64,000 nt of DNA from Halonotius aquaticus (lineage in GTDB: Archaea > Halobacteriota > Halobacteria > Halobacteriales > Haloferacaceae): the NCBI RefSeq assembly GCF_003605575.1, contig NZ_QKNY01000018.1, positions 186,001 through 250,000 on the forward strand, given 5' to 3'. Of the stretch, positions 43,206 to 51,734 are shown piece after piece. The position numbers and the translations under genes are program-made. The notes under the pieces were generated by a model that saw only the letters and a list, made by a program, of their open reading frames with translations, was not told where the DNA came from and did not search any database. Every line of letters begins with the position of its first letter. Positions within the stretch are counted from its first letter, which is position 1.

Positions 43206-44327
43206 TTAGGGATCCCGATGCAGCACCGCTGGCCGGGTGAGTGTGGCGTCGCCGTCGACGGCGTCAACGGCGGCCACATCGATCGTCGGCCACGCGTCGG
43301 GCAGCGTCAGCGGTTCGATGGTGTTGTCAGTGACCAAGACGGTACCCTCGCTTTTCGCGCCCTGCACGGTCGGATTCCACGCGTAGGCCATCGGCGTGAA
43401 GACAGAGGCGTCGTGATCGGGCGTGGCGATCCACTCCCGGCCAGCGAAGCCGGCAGCCCCACCCTGATGATGGTGTGTCCACTCATCAGGCCAGTCGACA
43501 GCGACGTAGGCCCGCTGGATGGCGTCAAACACGTCGCCGGCGGTGCCACCGTCGGCTGCAACCTGCTGGGTCGCCGCCAGCGCGCTTACCTCGACGGCCG
43601 CAGCAGCATGGTGGCGGTCGGCGAGCCAGTCGGGCGCGTCGAAGGCAACCGTTCGGGTCGCACTCGCATAGAGGCCGCCGCGGTGGGCCGTGACCGACAG
43701 CAACGCGTAGTCGCCAAGTGCCGTCTCGGTCGGCGTGTAGTGGCGGTACCCCTGAGCACGCTTGTCGCCACCGACGAGAACCACCGGCGCGACGAGCCCG
43801 CGGGCTTCGAGTGCCGCCCGGAGTTCGGTGGCGACCTCGCGTTCGGTGTCCGTGGCGGCGATCGACCGCCCGACAGCCTCGATGGCCGCGGCCACATCCG
43901 CGCCGACCGCCCGATAGCGATCGATATCGGCGTCGGTTAGCGGCTGGCGGAGTGTTGTTGGGTCGACCGTCGCAAAGCCCGGCACGTCGAAATCGGCAGC
44001 GGCCGGCGTCGGCGACCGCTCGGCGACAGCCTCGGCCAGCGAGTCGGCATACCAGTCGGCGGCGGCGACCGTGAACTCGGATGGAAGCTCTTCGTCGCGG
44101 AGCCGCGGGGCTTCGATGGTGTCGGTGACGACGCGGAAGCCAGCCTCGCGGTCGTAGCCGGCGGCGGCGACGCCGACCGGCCCCTCGCGGTCGACGACGT
44201 TGCTGCCGCCGGTCAGCCACGCGAAGCTGTTGGGACGAGCAAACCAGACGGCCGCGAGATCGGTCGCATCGAGATAGGTAGCAAGTCGTGCCCGGCGGTC
44301 GGCTAACGGCGGCGTTGCAGGTGGCAT
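43206..44327 (-). CDS. M24-family (creatinase-like) protein with degenerate metal site
   Basis: 373 residues. The N-terminal half (NSFAWLTGGSNVVD) and pita-bread C-terminal half align with Xaa-Pro aminopeptidases: GYRHYTPTETALGDYALL, then LYASATRTVAF (220-230), HHHQGGAAGFAGRE (285-298) and GAKSEGTVLVT (323-333). Of five expected metal ligands, the two Asp positions are Ser211 and Ser222 and the first Glu is Asn318 (WNPT in place of xEPG); His (285-287) and Glu327 remain. The protein is therefore unlikely to hold a dinuclear metal centre and may be a non-peptidase binding protein or a different hydrolase. It has no signal. The gene is divergent from heme A synthase. Confidence 0.8.
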   Translation of the reverse strand: MPPATPPLADRRARLATYLDATDLAAVWFARPNSFAWLTGGSNVVDREGPVGVAAAGYDREAGFRVVTDTIEAPRLRDEELPSEFTVAAADWYADSLAEAVAERSPTPAAADFDVPGFATVDPTTLRQPLTDADIDRYRAVGADVAAAIEAVGRSIAATDTEREVATELRAALEARGLVAPVVLVGGDKRAQGYRHYTPTETALGDYALLSVTAHRGGLYASATRTVAFDAPDWLADRHHAAAAVEVSALAATQQVAADGGTAGDVFDAIQRAYVAVDWPDEWTHHHQGGAAGFAGREWIATPDHDASVFTPMAYAWNPTVQGAKSEGTVLVTDNTIEPLTLPDAWPTIDVAAVDAVDGDATLTRPAVLHRDP

Positions 44328-44402
44328 ATCACGCTCTTAGATTGCAGCTACTTGAAGCCGGAGCACCGCCGTCCGAATGCAGTGAACGCGCGTGTGAACA
44401 AG

Positions 44403-44410
44403 CCTAAATA
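44403..44410 (+). promoter_or_regulatory. TATA box for heme A synthase gene
   Basis: CCTAAATA, centred about 27 bases before ATG 44434. The spacing suggests a leaderless transcript for the heme A synthase gene. Confidence 0.45.
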
Positions 44411-44433
44411 GCCAGCGGCCCGACTTGCGGCAA

Positions 44434-45303
44434 ATGCTTGAACGCCCAAACTGGTTCACGTTTCGACGGTTTGCGGCGGTCACGACAGCCCTGACGGTGT
44501 CGCTGATTACCCTCGGCGTCTACACCTCAGCGACCGGCTCCGGGCTGGCCTGTCAGGCCCAGTGGCCGCTGTGTTCCGACCAGTTGATCCCGACGCTGAC
44601 GATCAACCCGGATTTTATCGAGTGGTTCCACCGGTTCGTTGCGATGATCACCGGCTTCTTCATTCTCGGGACGGCCGGCTGGGCGTGGCAACGCGGTGAT
44701 CGGCGGACGACACGCGCCGCTGTCGGGGCGGTTGTCCTGCTCCCGCTGCAGATCTCGATCGGCGCGATCACCGTGACGATCAACGGGCTCGTGCCGTGGG
44801 GGTATGCGGTTCCGACGCATGCGGCGCACCTCGTGGCCGCGCTGTCGATCTTCACGCTGTTGTCGCTGACGACGATCTACGCCTACCGCGAGCACCACAG
44901 TCGCCCGCCACGCACACGGAGTCGACGCGCCCTCGGTGTTGCCCTCGTCGCCCTGTTGGTCAGTGGCCTGTTTAGCCGTGGCGTCCCGCTGTTGCAGTAT
45001 TCGCCGGGCGCCCAAGCGTGGTATTACGCCGTGTCGCTGGTCGCGGTTGTCGGACTGTTGGCGACGGTGCACTGGCTGACCGGCGTCGACCGGCTCGGCC
45101 GGCAGTTGGCCGGTGCCGCCCTTGTGATCATCGTCGGCACCATGCTGATCGGCCGGGATCTCATCGTCTACACGCCGACCGTCCAACTGCTCAATTTCGG
45201 GCTGTATGTGGCCGCAGTAGTGCTCGTCTCCGCCGGGCTCTGGCGACTGTTCGGGAGGGCACCGTCGCCGTCGACACCGTTTGGAACCGAGCACTCAGAG
45301 TAG
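44434..45303 (+). CDS. ctaA: heme A synthase (COX15/CtaA)
   Basis: 289 residues, eight membrane segments. GVYTSATGSGLACQAQWPLC (about 29-48) is the conserved loop after the first helix; FHRFVAMITG and PTHAAHLVAAL carry heme-ligand histidines in the first half, and VHWLTGVDRL belongs to the second. CtaA converts heme O to heme A for terminal oxidases. I choose ATG 44434; a TTG at 44425 is also in frame. The loop cysteines at GLACQ and PLCSD are present, as in type-2 archaeal CtaA. Confidence 0.93.
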   Translation: MLERPNWFTFRRFAAVTTALTVSLITLGVYTSATGSGLACQAQWPLCSDQLIPTLTINPDFIEWFHRFVAMITGFFILGTAGWAWQRGDRRTTRAAVGAVVLLPLQISIGAITVTINGLVPWGYAVPTHAAHLVAALSIFTLLSLTTIYAYREHHSRPPRTRSRRALGVALVALLVSGLFSRGVPLLQYSPGAQAWYYAVSLVAVVGLLATVHWLTGVDRLGRQLAGAALVIIVGTMLIGRDLIVYTPTVQLLNFGLYVAAVVLVSAGLWRLFGRAPSPSTPFGTEHSE

Positions 45304-45342
45304 GACGCATCGTCGACAAGTCATGAAAGGCGTGCCCGCCGC

Positions 45343-46836
45343 CTACATAAAGTCGTTGAGCCCGGCCTGATTCTCATCGTCATCAGCAGTCTCGGCTGTG
45401 GCATCGCCGTCAGTGTCGGCGTCGACAGCGGAGCCGCTTGCCTCGCTGTCGTCGCCACGACTGGAGGCGGCAGGATCGCTGTCCGTCCCATCGGCGTCGC
45501 CGCCGTCGAGTGTGCCCCCGGCGAACGCGCCGCCGGAGTGGGCTTCGATCGCCTCCGCACGCAGTTCCTCGGCGTCGGCGACGATCGACTCAACCTTGTT
45601 CGTTGACTCGCCGCTGCCGGTGATAAACGAGACCGCCGCTTCGTCGAGGTCGTAGGCCGCCGTCATCGCCACGGTCAACTCTCGAGGTTTGCAGTGGTGT
45701 GTCATCGCCGACAGGAAGGGCAACACCGCTCGGCGGGCGGTGTCGATGCTGAGCCCGCTCCGCTCGGCGATCCGTTGACAGACTTCGTCTGCGGTCTCGT
45801 TGGAGCCGGGCCAAAACTGCGGGCGGTTGTAGCGCGTCCAGCCGCCAGAGGTACCGTCGCGGGCGGCAGCAACCCCGGCGGCCGCGTTGTCGGTCGCATA
45901 CCGCCAGTAGCTGTAGTTTTGGGTGGCGCGCACGCGACCCAGCCAGCGGTCGGCGTTGGCTAAGACGTCGTAGGCACGAGCGGCCTCTTTGGGCTCATAG
46001 ACCGCCAGCAGGTTGTTTTCGAGCCACTTCGTCAGGTCATCGGGTGTCTCATCGACCCGGTAGGCCGACTGCAGGGCCTCCTCAGCAGATTCTTCCTTGA
46101 GAACGGCATCGAGAAACGGAAAGAGATCCATCGCTCGATCCCGGCCGCTGGTGACGACATCCTCGGCCGTGATCGCATCGCGGCCTTCCGCGGCGGCCTG
46201 GAGGTCTTTGATCGCCCCCCGGAGGTCGCCGTCGTTAGTGTCGGCGATCACGTCGAGGGCGTCCTGTTCGTACTCGATGTCCTCGCGGCGACAGATATCC
46301 CGGAGGACAGGAACGATCGATCGACTCGACACATCGCGGAACTCGATGTCCTCACAGGCGTTTCTGAGGCCGCGGGACATCTCGTAGAACTCGTTGGCGA
46401 TGAGGACGATCGGTTGGCTGGCGTCTTTGACCAGCTTCGTGATCGCCGACGCGCCGCCGCGGTCGTAGGTGCCGTGGATGTTGTCGGCCTCATCAAGGAT
46501 GACGAGTTGGCGGCTTTCGGTGTCGCCGCCGCGCGCGCCGCCACCGCCCGCACTGCCAGCCAAGGTGGCGTTGTTCGCCGCCCGCCCGGCAAACCGCTCG
46601 ATCACGTCGGCGGTTCGCTGGTCGGAGGCGTTGAGTTCGACCGTCTCCCAGCCCATATCGTTGGCCAGCGCGTGGGCCGCGGAGGTCTTGCCGACCCCCG
46701 GCGAGCCATAGAGGATCACCGCCTGTCCGTGGTCGTCCCACGTTTCGGCCCACTCGTGGAACGCATCGCGGGCTTTGTCGTTGCCGCGAACCTCCGAGAG
46801 GGTGGTCGGACGGTAGCGTTCGGTCCAATCAGCCAT
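45343..46836 (-). CDS. rfcL: replication factor C large subunit
   Basis: 497 residues starting MADWTERYRPTTLSEVRGN. It has a Walker A GSPGVGKTS (about 46-54) and Walker B VILDEADNIHG. RFC-L with four small subunits loads the PCNA clamp. The C-terminal 100 residues are an acidic, low-complexity tail, and the last residues, QAGLNDFM, fit the PCNA-interacting peptide pattern QxxLxxF(F/M). ATG 46836 is chosen because the conserved ERYRP start follows directly. The broken DUF5615 gene lies 37 bases upstream on the same strand. Confidence 0.95.
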   Translation of the reverse strand: MADWTERYRPTTLSEVRGNDKARDAFHEWAETWDDHGQAVILYGSPGVGKTSAAHALANDMGWETVELNASDQRTADVIERFAGRAANNATLAGSAGGGGARGGDTESRQLVILDEADNIHGTYDRGGASAITKLVKDASQPIVLIANEFYEMSRGLRNACEDIEFRDVSSRSIVPVLRDICRREDIEYEQDALDVIADTNDGDLRGAIKDLQAAAEGRDAITAEDVVTSGRDRAMDLFPFLDAVLKEESAEEALQSAYRVDETPDDLTKWLENNLLAVYEPKEAARAYDVLANADRWLGRVRATQNYSYWRYATDNAAAGVAAARDGTSGGWTRYNRPQFWPGSNETADEVCQRIAERSGLSIDTARRAVLPFLSAMTHHCKPRELTVAMTAAYDLDEAAVSFITGSGESTNKVESIVADAEELRAEAIEAHSGGAFAGGTLDGGDADGTDSDPAASSRGDDSEASGSAVDADTDGDATAETADDDENQAGLNDFM

Positions 46837-46873
46837 TATCCGGATGTGGCTCGTCGCTTGCTTAGTGGTTGCG

Positions 46874-47222
46874 CTACCGACGCCACTCATCGAGCCACAC
46901 GAGCGCGTCAGCGAGTTCGTCGGGCGGATAGGCGGCAAGGACACGTTCAAGCGTCCGCACCGCAGCCTCGGGGTCATCGCGCAGATAGTTCCCGTCAGTG
47001 TAGACGACGATCCCGGCGTGGGTGACAGTTTCCTGTAGGTCGCCGGCAAAATCCTTCTTATCGTGTGAGCAGAATATGGCCGTTCTCAGCACAATATTCC
47101 AGGAGGCGTTTGTCGGCCGTCGACGCGGCGACGGTAGCTTTCGCTTCGAGAACGTCATGGCCGTTCGAGCGAAGCGTCGTGACGAACACACGAGGAACGT
47201 GTTCGTCAGCAAGAAACGTCAC
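46874..47222 (-). pseudogene. DUF5615 PIN-like toxin, frameshifted
   Basis: The gene starts at GTG 47222 with VTFLADEHVPRVFVTTLRS and continues to HILLTR, where it meets a stop (TAA, about 47077-47079). The family sequence resumes in another frame: HDKKDFAGDLQETV onward to LVWLDEWRR. Family members read ILLTHDxKDF at this point, so two bases (one CA unit in ACACAC) are missing. DUF5615 proteins are PIN-like nucleases, the toxin of DUF433 pairs. The ancestral gene was about 115 codons. The intact DUF433 gene lies directly upstream, so this is a decayed toxin. Confidence 0.8.
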
Positions 47223-47224
47223 GG

Positions 47225-47503
47225 CTACGTCGCGGGTTCAGGTGGAGACAGCGATTGCTCTGCAAGCGTCGTTTCAGCAGTATCACGCTCCTGGCGGAAG
47301 GTACGCATTTCCGCTGGGTGTTCGTGGTAGTACGCCAGCGCGGTATACACCGCACCCAGAGAGATATCAAGTTGGTCGGCAACATCAACTGGCTCGTGAT
47401 CACCATCAACGACTAGTTCGTAGACGTGGAGGACACCAACGCGTGTGTCCGCAATTCGGGGGCTTCCGCCGAGTACGTCCTCAGTACGGACGATCATCGT
47501 CAT
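47225..47503 (-). CDS. DUF433 antitoxin
   Basis: 92 residues, MTMIVRTEDVLGGSPRIADT, then RVGVLHVYELVVDGDHEPVD. IADTRVxVxHV and DQLDISLGAVYTALAYYHEH (the helical DNA-binding part) are diagnostic of the DUF433 family. The C-terminal 30 residues (TFRQERDTAETTLAE) are polar and likely bind the toxin. The stop TAG is three bases upstream of the toxin GTG. The upstream frame from 47584 is rejected because it lacks family sequence. With its toxin broken, it may persist only as a regulator or cross-reacting antitoxin. Confidence 0.85.
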   Translation of the reverse strand: MTMIVRTEDVLGGSPRIADTRVGVLHVYELVVDGDHEPVDVADQLDISLGAVYTALAYYHEHPAEMRTFRQERDTAETTLAEQSLSPPEPAT

Positions 47504-47609
47504 TAGCTGAGTATACCGCGGGAACGGATATAAATCTCCGTGTGGAGGATAGAACGCTGTGGCTGCGATAGCCGGTAGATTCATGCAGACTGTCCTGAAA
47601 GTGTGTGGT

Positions 47610-48047
47610 ATGACAGATCATCAATCACACGCGATGGACGACAACGAGATCGGTGCCCTGCTCGGTACCGGCGGCACCGGCGTGATCGCCTTCGCCGACG
47701 AGGACGAGCCATACGCCATCCCGATCTCCTACGGCTACGATGACGACGCCGAGGCGTTCTACATCCGGTGTGGGTTTGCCCCCGACAGCGAGAAACGCCG
47801 GTTTGTCGACGACGGCGTCACGGCGTCGTTGGTCATTACCGACGACACCGGCACCTGGCGGAGCGTCATCGCCCGTGGGCAGCTCACCGAGATTTCCGAA
47901 CCCGCGATCGAGGGCGGGGCCGCCCAAAGCATTCGCCGGATGAACATCCCCTACGTGACGATTCACGAGACGCCAGCGACAGCGATGGAGTTTGAACTCT
48001 ACCGACTTGACCCCGAGTCGGTCACCGGTCGCAAGGAACAACCCTGA
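47610..48047 (+). CDS. pyridoxamine 5'-phosphate oxidase-fold flavin-binding protein
   Basis: 145 residues, MTDHQSHAMDDNEIGALLGT, then GVIAFADEDEPYAIPISYGY. This is the split-barrel (PNPOx-like) fold seen in haloarchaeal proteins that bind FMN or F420. GRKEQP at the end is short. The N-terminal strand-turn (GTGGTGVIAFA) and YAIPISYGYD are the usual FMN-contact segments. Substrate is unknown; a PNPO role is unlikely at this length. The start is ATG 47610. Confidence 0.8.
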   Translation: MTDHQSHAMDDNEIGALLGTGGTGVIAFADEDEPYAIPISYGYDDDAEAFYIRCGFAPDSEKRRFVDDGVTASLVITDDTGTWRSVIARGQLTEISEPAIEGGAAQSIRRMNIPYVTIHETPATAMEFELYRLDPESVTGRKEQP

Positions 48048-48176
48048 CCGGCCGGGCGACACGACAACACCAGCGGCCGGCGAGAGACGTACGACAGTTG
48101 TCTAGCCTGTGGTTCGACAGATTTTTTCCCAAACCGTCGGTAGCGGTGATATGGGACAACTGGCGGTGTGTCGGCG

Positions 48177-48884
48177 ATGACGACGACCGTACGTGAGGAT
48201 CTCGCCCACCGGATCGCCGGTGAGGTCACACTGAGTGATGATCCCGGAGCCACGCTGAAAAAATGGCGTACCGATTTCAACATCTCCCAGACGGAGTTGG
48301 CTGCCCAACTTGACGTGTCGTCGTCGGTGATCTCGGATTACGAGAGCGGTCGGCGGGAGAGCCCCGGCATCGGCATCGTCCGCCGGCTGGTCACCGCCCT
48401 GCTCGACGTCGACGAGACCCGCGGCGGCAGCCACATCCGGCAGTACGGCCGCGTGCTGTCGGCCGGCTTCGAGAGCGACATCGTCCACGACCTGCGGGAG
48501 TATCCGGCTGCACTCCCGCTCGATGATTTTTATGACGCCCTCGACGCTACCGAGGTCAGCGAGGGCAAGTGGGATTACGTCAACGGCCACACCGTCATCA
48601 ACAGCATCCAGACGATCACCCGCCTGAGCAACGAGGAATTTTATCGGCTCTATGGCCAAAGCACCGACCGCGGCCTCGTTTTCACCAACGTGAGCCGCGG
48701 CGAGGGACCGCTGGTCGCCATGCGCGTCGTCACCCCGACCCCGAACGCGGTCGTCCTGCATGGAATCGAGGCAGACGACCTCTGGGAACACGCTCCCGCC
48801 CTCGCCGAGATCGATGGCTTCTCGCTGGCGACATCGACCCGGGATCTCGAGGACGCGCTGGCGGAACTGCGGGAGCTAGCCTGA
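48177..48884 (+). CDS. XRE-family regulator with C-terminal effector domain
   Basis: 235 residues from ATG 48177 (a GTG at 48168 adds three). The helix-turn-helix is at about 30-60, LKKWRTDFNISQTELAAQ then LDVSSSVISDYESGRRES, a typical XRE pattern. Residues 75-235 form a conserved archaeal domain (GRVLSAGFESDIVHDLREYP; TVINSIQTITRLSNEEFYRLY) found behind such HTHs and possibly binding a small molecule. It is known widely in Euryarchaeota as a predicted transcription regulator. Target genes are not indicated. Confidence 0.85.
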   Translation: MTTTVREDLAHRIAGEVTLSDDPGATLKKWRTDFNISQTELAAQLDVSSSVISDYESGRRESPGIGIVRRLVTALLDVDETRGGSHIRQYGRVLSAGFESDIVHDLREYPAALPLDDFYDALDATEVSEGKWDYVNGHTVINSIQTITRLSNEEFYRLYGQSTDRGLVFTNVSRGEGPLVAMRVVTPTPNAVVLHGIEADDLWEHAPALAEIDGFSLATSTRDLEDALAELRELA

Positions 48885-48903
48885 TTGGCGGTATCGACAC
48901 CGC

Positions 48904-49074
48904 TCAATAGTCGAGCTGGCTGTTGATTCCGACTGCGAGCGCAAGAACGCCACCGACGGCGACAACAACGCTGCCGAGCCACGCCTGCGAGGACGCGTCG
49001 ACGATCTGACTCCCCCAGAGGCCAGCGAGGAGGGCGAGACCGCCGGCGACGATGAACTGGACGAACCGTTCCAT
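48904..49074 (-). CDS. 56-residue two-span membrane protein
   Basis: MERFVQFIVAGGLALLAGLW starts the protein; a second hydrophobic segment is at about 32-50 (GSVVVAVGGVLALAVGI), with a Gln/Ser-containing loop between. The tail is NSQLDY. ATG 49074 is preferred over an upstream frame. It ends 20 bases from the XRE gene (convergent). Function unknown. Confidence 0.6.
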   Translation of the reverse strand: MERFVQFIVAGGLALLAGLWGSQIVDASSQAWLGSVVVAVGGVLALAVGINSQLDY

Positions 49075-49138
49075 CGCTTGCGTTGTTGCCGCGGCACCGA
49101 CGAGAAGGTTACCGTTTGCGCAGCCACGCGGAAGCGAC

Positions 49139-50611
49139 TCAGAGCACACGGCGACGCCCGATTCCACCCTCGCGCAAGTCGGATTCCGATACCGGCATGA
49201 CGTACGTCCCTACTCGTTCGCGTCGCCACCAGTCGCCGGTTTCGGCGCGCTCCTCGCGGGTCGCAAAGCGGTAGCGATAGCGACGCACGCGGAGTTGTTC
49301 CGGCGGCGCGTCGGGAAACGGATTTGATTCGAGCAGCGACAGCGTCGCCGCGTCGTTCTCGAAGAGGGCCGCGAGGAAGGCTGTGAACCACCGCTGTCGC
49401 GGGCCAGGTTGGGGTCGCATCGCGGCGAACCAAAGTTGCCAGTCCAGTCGCAGGTGGTAGGGCGCCCACTGCGGCGGTCGCTCGTCGGTGCGGACAGGCT
49501 GGCCCTTGAACTCATAGGCCTGCCAGTCGTCCTCGGTAGGATTGCTCGCCGTCGTCCCCTCAACGACCAGTTGGAAGCGGTCGGTCGTCACCGAGCCGAA
49601 CGCGCCGTAGGTGTTAACGAGTTTGAGCGGGTCGAAAGCGGTGTTCATCACCTGCGACCGCGAGAGCATGTTCGCGGTCGGCTGGATGCTGAGCGCGGCA
49701 ACGACGATAGCAAGGAGGATCGACGCCGCTGAGAGCCAGGCTGGCGTTGCCGTCGTTGCGGGGACGGTGATCGGCAACACGGTCGTCAGAACGCCGTCGC
49801 TGAACAGCGCGACCGACTGGACGATAGTCAGCGCGTTCAGGAACGCGAAATTGCCCGTGAGCATAAGCCAGCCCTGAAAGCCGATGGTCGCCACGCCGGC
49901 GGCCGCGGCGAACGGCTGCGGGGCGAAATAAAGAAAGGGCACCGCGAGTTCGACGACGTGGTTGCCCAGTGTTTCGAGCCGATGGAACCGATCCGGCAAC
50001 CGATGGGCGAACCAACTCAGCGGGTTCGGGATGGGCTGGGTTTCGTAGTGGTAGTCAAGACATGTCAGGTCGCGCCAGCAGTCGTCGCCGCGGATCTTGA
50101 TCAGCCCCGCGCCGAACATATTGCGGAACAGCAGCCACTTCAACAGCCAGATCACGACCACGGGCGGCTGGCTTGGCCCCGCGCCGAGAAAGACAGCGAG
50201 AAAGCCGGTTTCCAGCAGCATCGACTCCCAGCCGTAGCCGTAGAAGACGCGGCCGGCGTTGACGAACGACTGGTAGAACCCCCACAGCAGGAGCCACAGC
50301 AGCATCGATGCCGGCACGGCGTAGGGCGCGGGCAGCCAGTAGGGGCCAGCCAGCAAGGCGACAGTCGAGAGGGCAACACCAGTCCATGCGACAAGCCCGA
50401 TGGTGCGGTCGCTCGAAAAGAAATAGAACAGACTGGGTCGCTCCCAGAAGGTGGTACCCTCGACGTACTCCTCGATCGGGAGCAACCCGTCCTCACCGGC
50501 CAGCGGACGGAACTGCGTGGCGGCGACGAGAAACGCCAGCAGGTAGATGACCGCGAGGCCGCGCTGGAAGACGAAGCGAACGAGCCAGTAGCTCCCGGCC
50601 TCCGGCAGCAT
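49139..50611 (-). CDS. lipase maturation factor family membrane protein
   Basis: 490 residues, about nine membrane segments, MLPEAGSYWLVRFVFQRGL at the start. ESMLLETGFLAVFLG, LLKWLLFRNMFGAGLIKIRG, CLDYHYETQPIPNP and FAHRLPDRFHRLETLGNHVVEL are all LMF1-type motifs. The C-terminal soluble part (TYGAFGSVTTDRFQLVVEGT onward, about 330-480) matches the LMF soluble domain. The eukaryotic protein helps fold dimeric lipases; archaeal members have no defined role. No signal of frameshift. An upstream ATG at 50638 would add nine residues. Confidence 0.88.
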   Translation of the reverse strand: MLPEAGSYWLVRFVFQRGLAVIYLLAFLVAATQFRPLAGEDGLLPIEEYVEGTTFWERPSLFYFFSSDRTIGLVAWTGVALSTVALLAGPYWLPAPYAVPASMLLWLLLWGFYQSFVNAGRVFYGYGWESMLLETGFLAVFLGAGPSQPPVVVIWLLKWLLFRNMFGAGLIKIRGDDCWRDLTCLDYHYETQPIPNPLSWFAHRLPDRFHRLETLGNHVVELAVPFLYFAPQPFAAAAGVATIGFQGWLMLTGNFAFLNALTIVQSVALFSDGVLTTVLPITVPATTATPAWLSAASILLAIVVAALSIQPTANMLSRSQVMNTAFDPLKLVNTYGAFGSVTTDRFQLVVEGTTASNPTEDDWQAYEFKGQPVRTDERPPQWAPYHLRLDWQLWFAAMRPQPGPRQRWFTAFLAALFENDAATLSLLESNPFPDAPPEQLRVRRYRYRFATREERAETGDWWRRERVGTYVMPVSESDLREGGIGRRRVL

Positions 50612-50685
50612 ACGCGACGCTGGTGGCGTCAACGACAAATACGTACCGCAAACCGACGACTGCGACCGTCAGAAACCCGCGATAG

Positions 50686-51060
50686 CTATCGGGCTGTCGG
50701 CGTGATGCCGTCGCCGACGGCGTCCATCACTTGGAGGACAGCACTGGCAGCCAGCCCTTGGGCGACCTCGCGTTGGGTCTCGTCGTCGAGACCGGCTTCC
50801 AGCTCATCAACGTCGGGCGTGTAGCCCGCGGTCACGGGGTGGCCGGCCGGCGGGTCGACCGCAACGGTGGCGGTTGGGCCGCCGTCTTGGAGTTCCGAGC
50901 CGACATGGTAGCCCTCCGGGAGATACGACTCCGTCTCAGAAACGATGGCTGCGACAGCGTGTCGGAGCGCGCGCTTCTGGCCGCCCGAGAGTTCGACATC
51001 GGCGGTTGGCTGGTCGTCGATGCCCATCCCGGCACCTGCCCCCGGATAGTTTCCGTTCAT
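50686..51060 (-). CDS. DUF5811 family protein
   Basis: 124 residues, MNGNYPGAGAGMGIDDQPTA. A helix-rich N-terminal part (VELSGGQKRALRHAVAAIVS, then ETESYLPEGYHVGSEL) is followed by a strand part (DGGPTATVAVDPPAG) and a C-terminal helix (REVAQGLAASAVLQVMDAV). It belongs to the haloarchaeal DUF5811 family. ATG 51060 is selected as the family start. Function unknown. Separated from pdaD by 83 bases on the same strand. Confidence 0.8.
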   Translation of the reverse strand: MNGNYPGAGAGMGIDDQPTADVELSGGQKRALRHAVAAIVSETESYLPEGYHVGSELQDGGPTATVAVDPPAGHPVTAGYTPDVDELEAGLDDETQREVAQGLAASAVLQVMDAVGDGITPTAR

Positions 51061-51143
51061 TTGAGAGTCAAGGAGAATAGGTGCGGCCGTGATAAAAAGG
51101 CGTCGGCGACGGCGATCCTCCGGGCGGCGTTGGGTCAACCGCG

Positions 51144-51623
51144 TCAGCAGATCGGCTCGCTGTCGCCGTAGGCTGCGAGCACGACCGCCGCGGTGTGGCC
51201 GCCACCGTCAGCGTCGACCGTGGACACAAGCGTGTCGCGATCGGTAAACTCCCACTCGCGGAGCTCACAGCCGGCATCGAGTCCGCGGCGGGCGGCAGCC
51301 TCGACGGCGTCGGGATCGGTGCCGGAGGCTTCATAGAACAGTCCGGGGCCCGGCCCGGTCGCCCACGCGATTGCGGTCGTCGCCGTCTCGGCTGCCTCGT
51401 CGGGGGCGACGACAGACCGCCCCTCAACGACGGTCAACTGGTTGCCGGCTGCCCCAAGATCAGGCGCGCGGTCGACAACCTCGATCGTCGCGTCGGCCGG
51501 GATGACAGAGGAAACAGCAACCAGATTGTAGTTGTGGAGGTTCGCGTCGGCGAGTGCGGCGTCGTAGGCAGCCATCGCCGTGGGGGCGCGGCCGATCCCG
51601 CCGGCGACGTGGATCGTCGTCAT
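51144..51623 (-). CDS. pdaD: pyruvoyl-dependent arginine decarboxylase
   Basis: 159 residues. The self-cleavage site lies in NLVAVSSVIPADA (33-45): cleavage between Ser38 and Ser39 would give the pyruvoyl cofactor on Ser39. GPGPGLFYEASGTD (near 93-106) is the other family block. The enzyme makes agmatine from arginine; in archaea agmatine is also used to modify the tRNA-Ile2 wobble base (agmatidine), needed for AUA decoding. Start codons at 51629 and 51623 are both possible; I choose the second. A separate promoter is likely since pan ends 105 bases away in the same direction. Confidence 0.9.
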   Translation of the reverse strand: MTTIHVAGGIGRAPTAMAAYDAALADANLHNYNLVAVSSVIPADATIEVVDRAPDLGAAGNQLTVVEGRSVVAPDEAAETATTAIAWATGPGPGLFYEASGTDPDAVEAAARRGLDAGCELREWEFTDRDTLVSTVDADGGGHTAAVVLAAYGDSEPIC

Positions 51624-51734
51624 TACCATACCGCGGCGGCCCGGCGGGTAATCGGTTACGGATCACCACGAGAAATGAAACGGGGTCACGTAGCTGCTGT
51701 TGGTGGATACCGCCGTCAGTCGTCGATAGCGGGA

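Noticed and set aside
46837-47049. Upstream extension of rfcL
   Set aside because: The conserved ERYRP start follows ATG 46836; the extra part overlaps the broken DUF5615 gene.
48122-48127. TTTTTT as a terminator for the flavin-binding gene
   Set aside because: It is 75 bases after the stop and could equally be part of the promoter region of the next gene; I could not decide.
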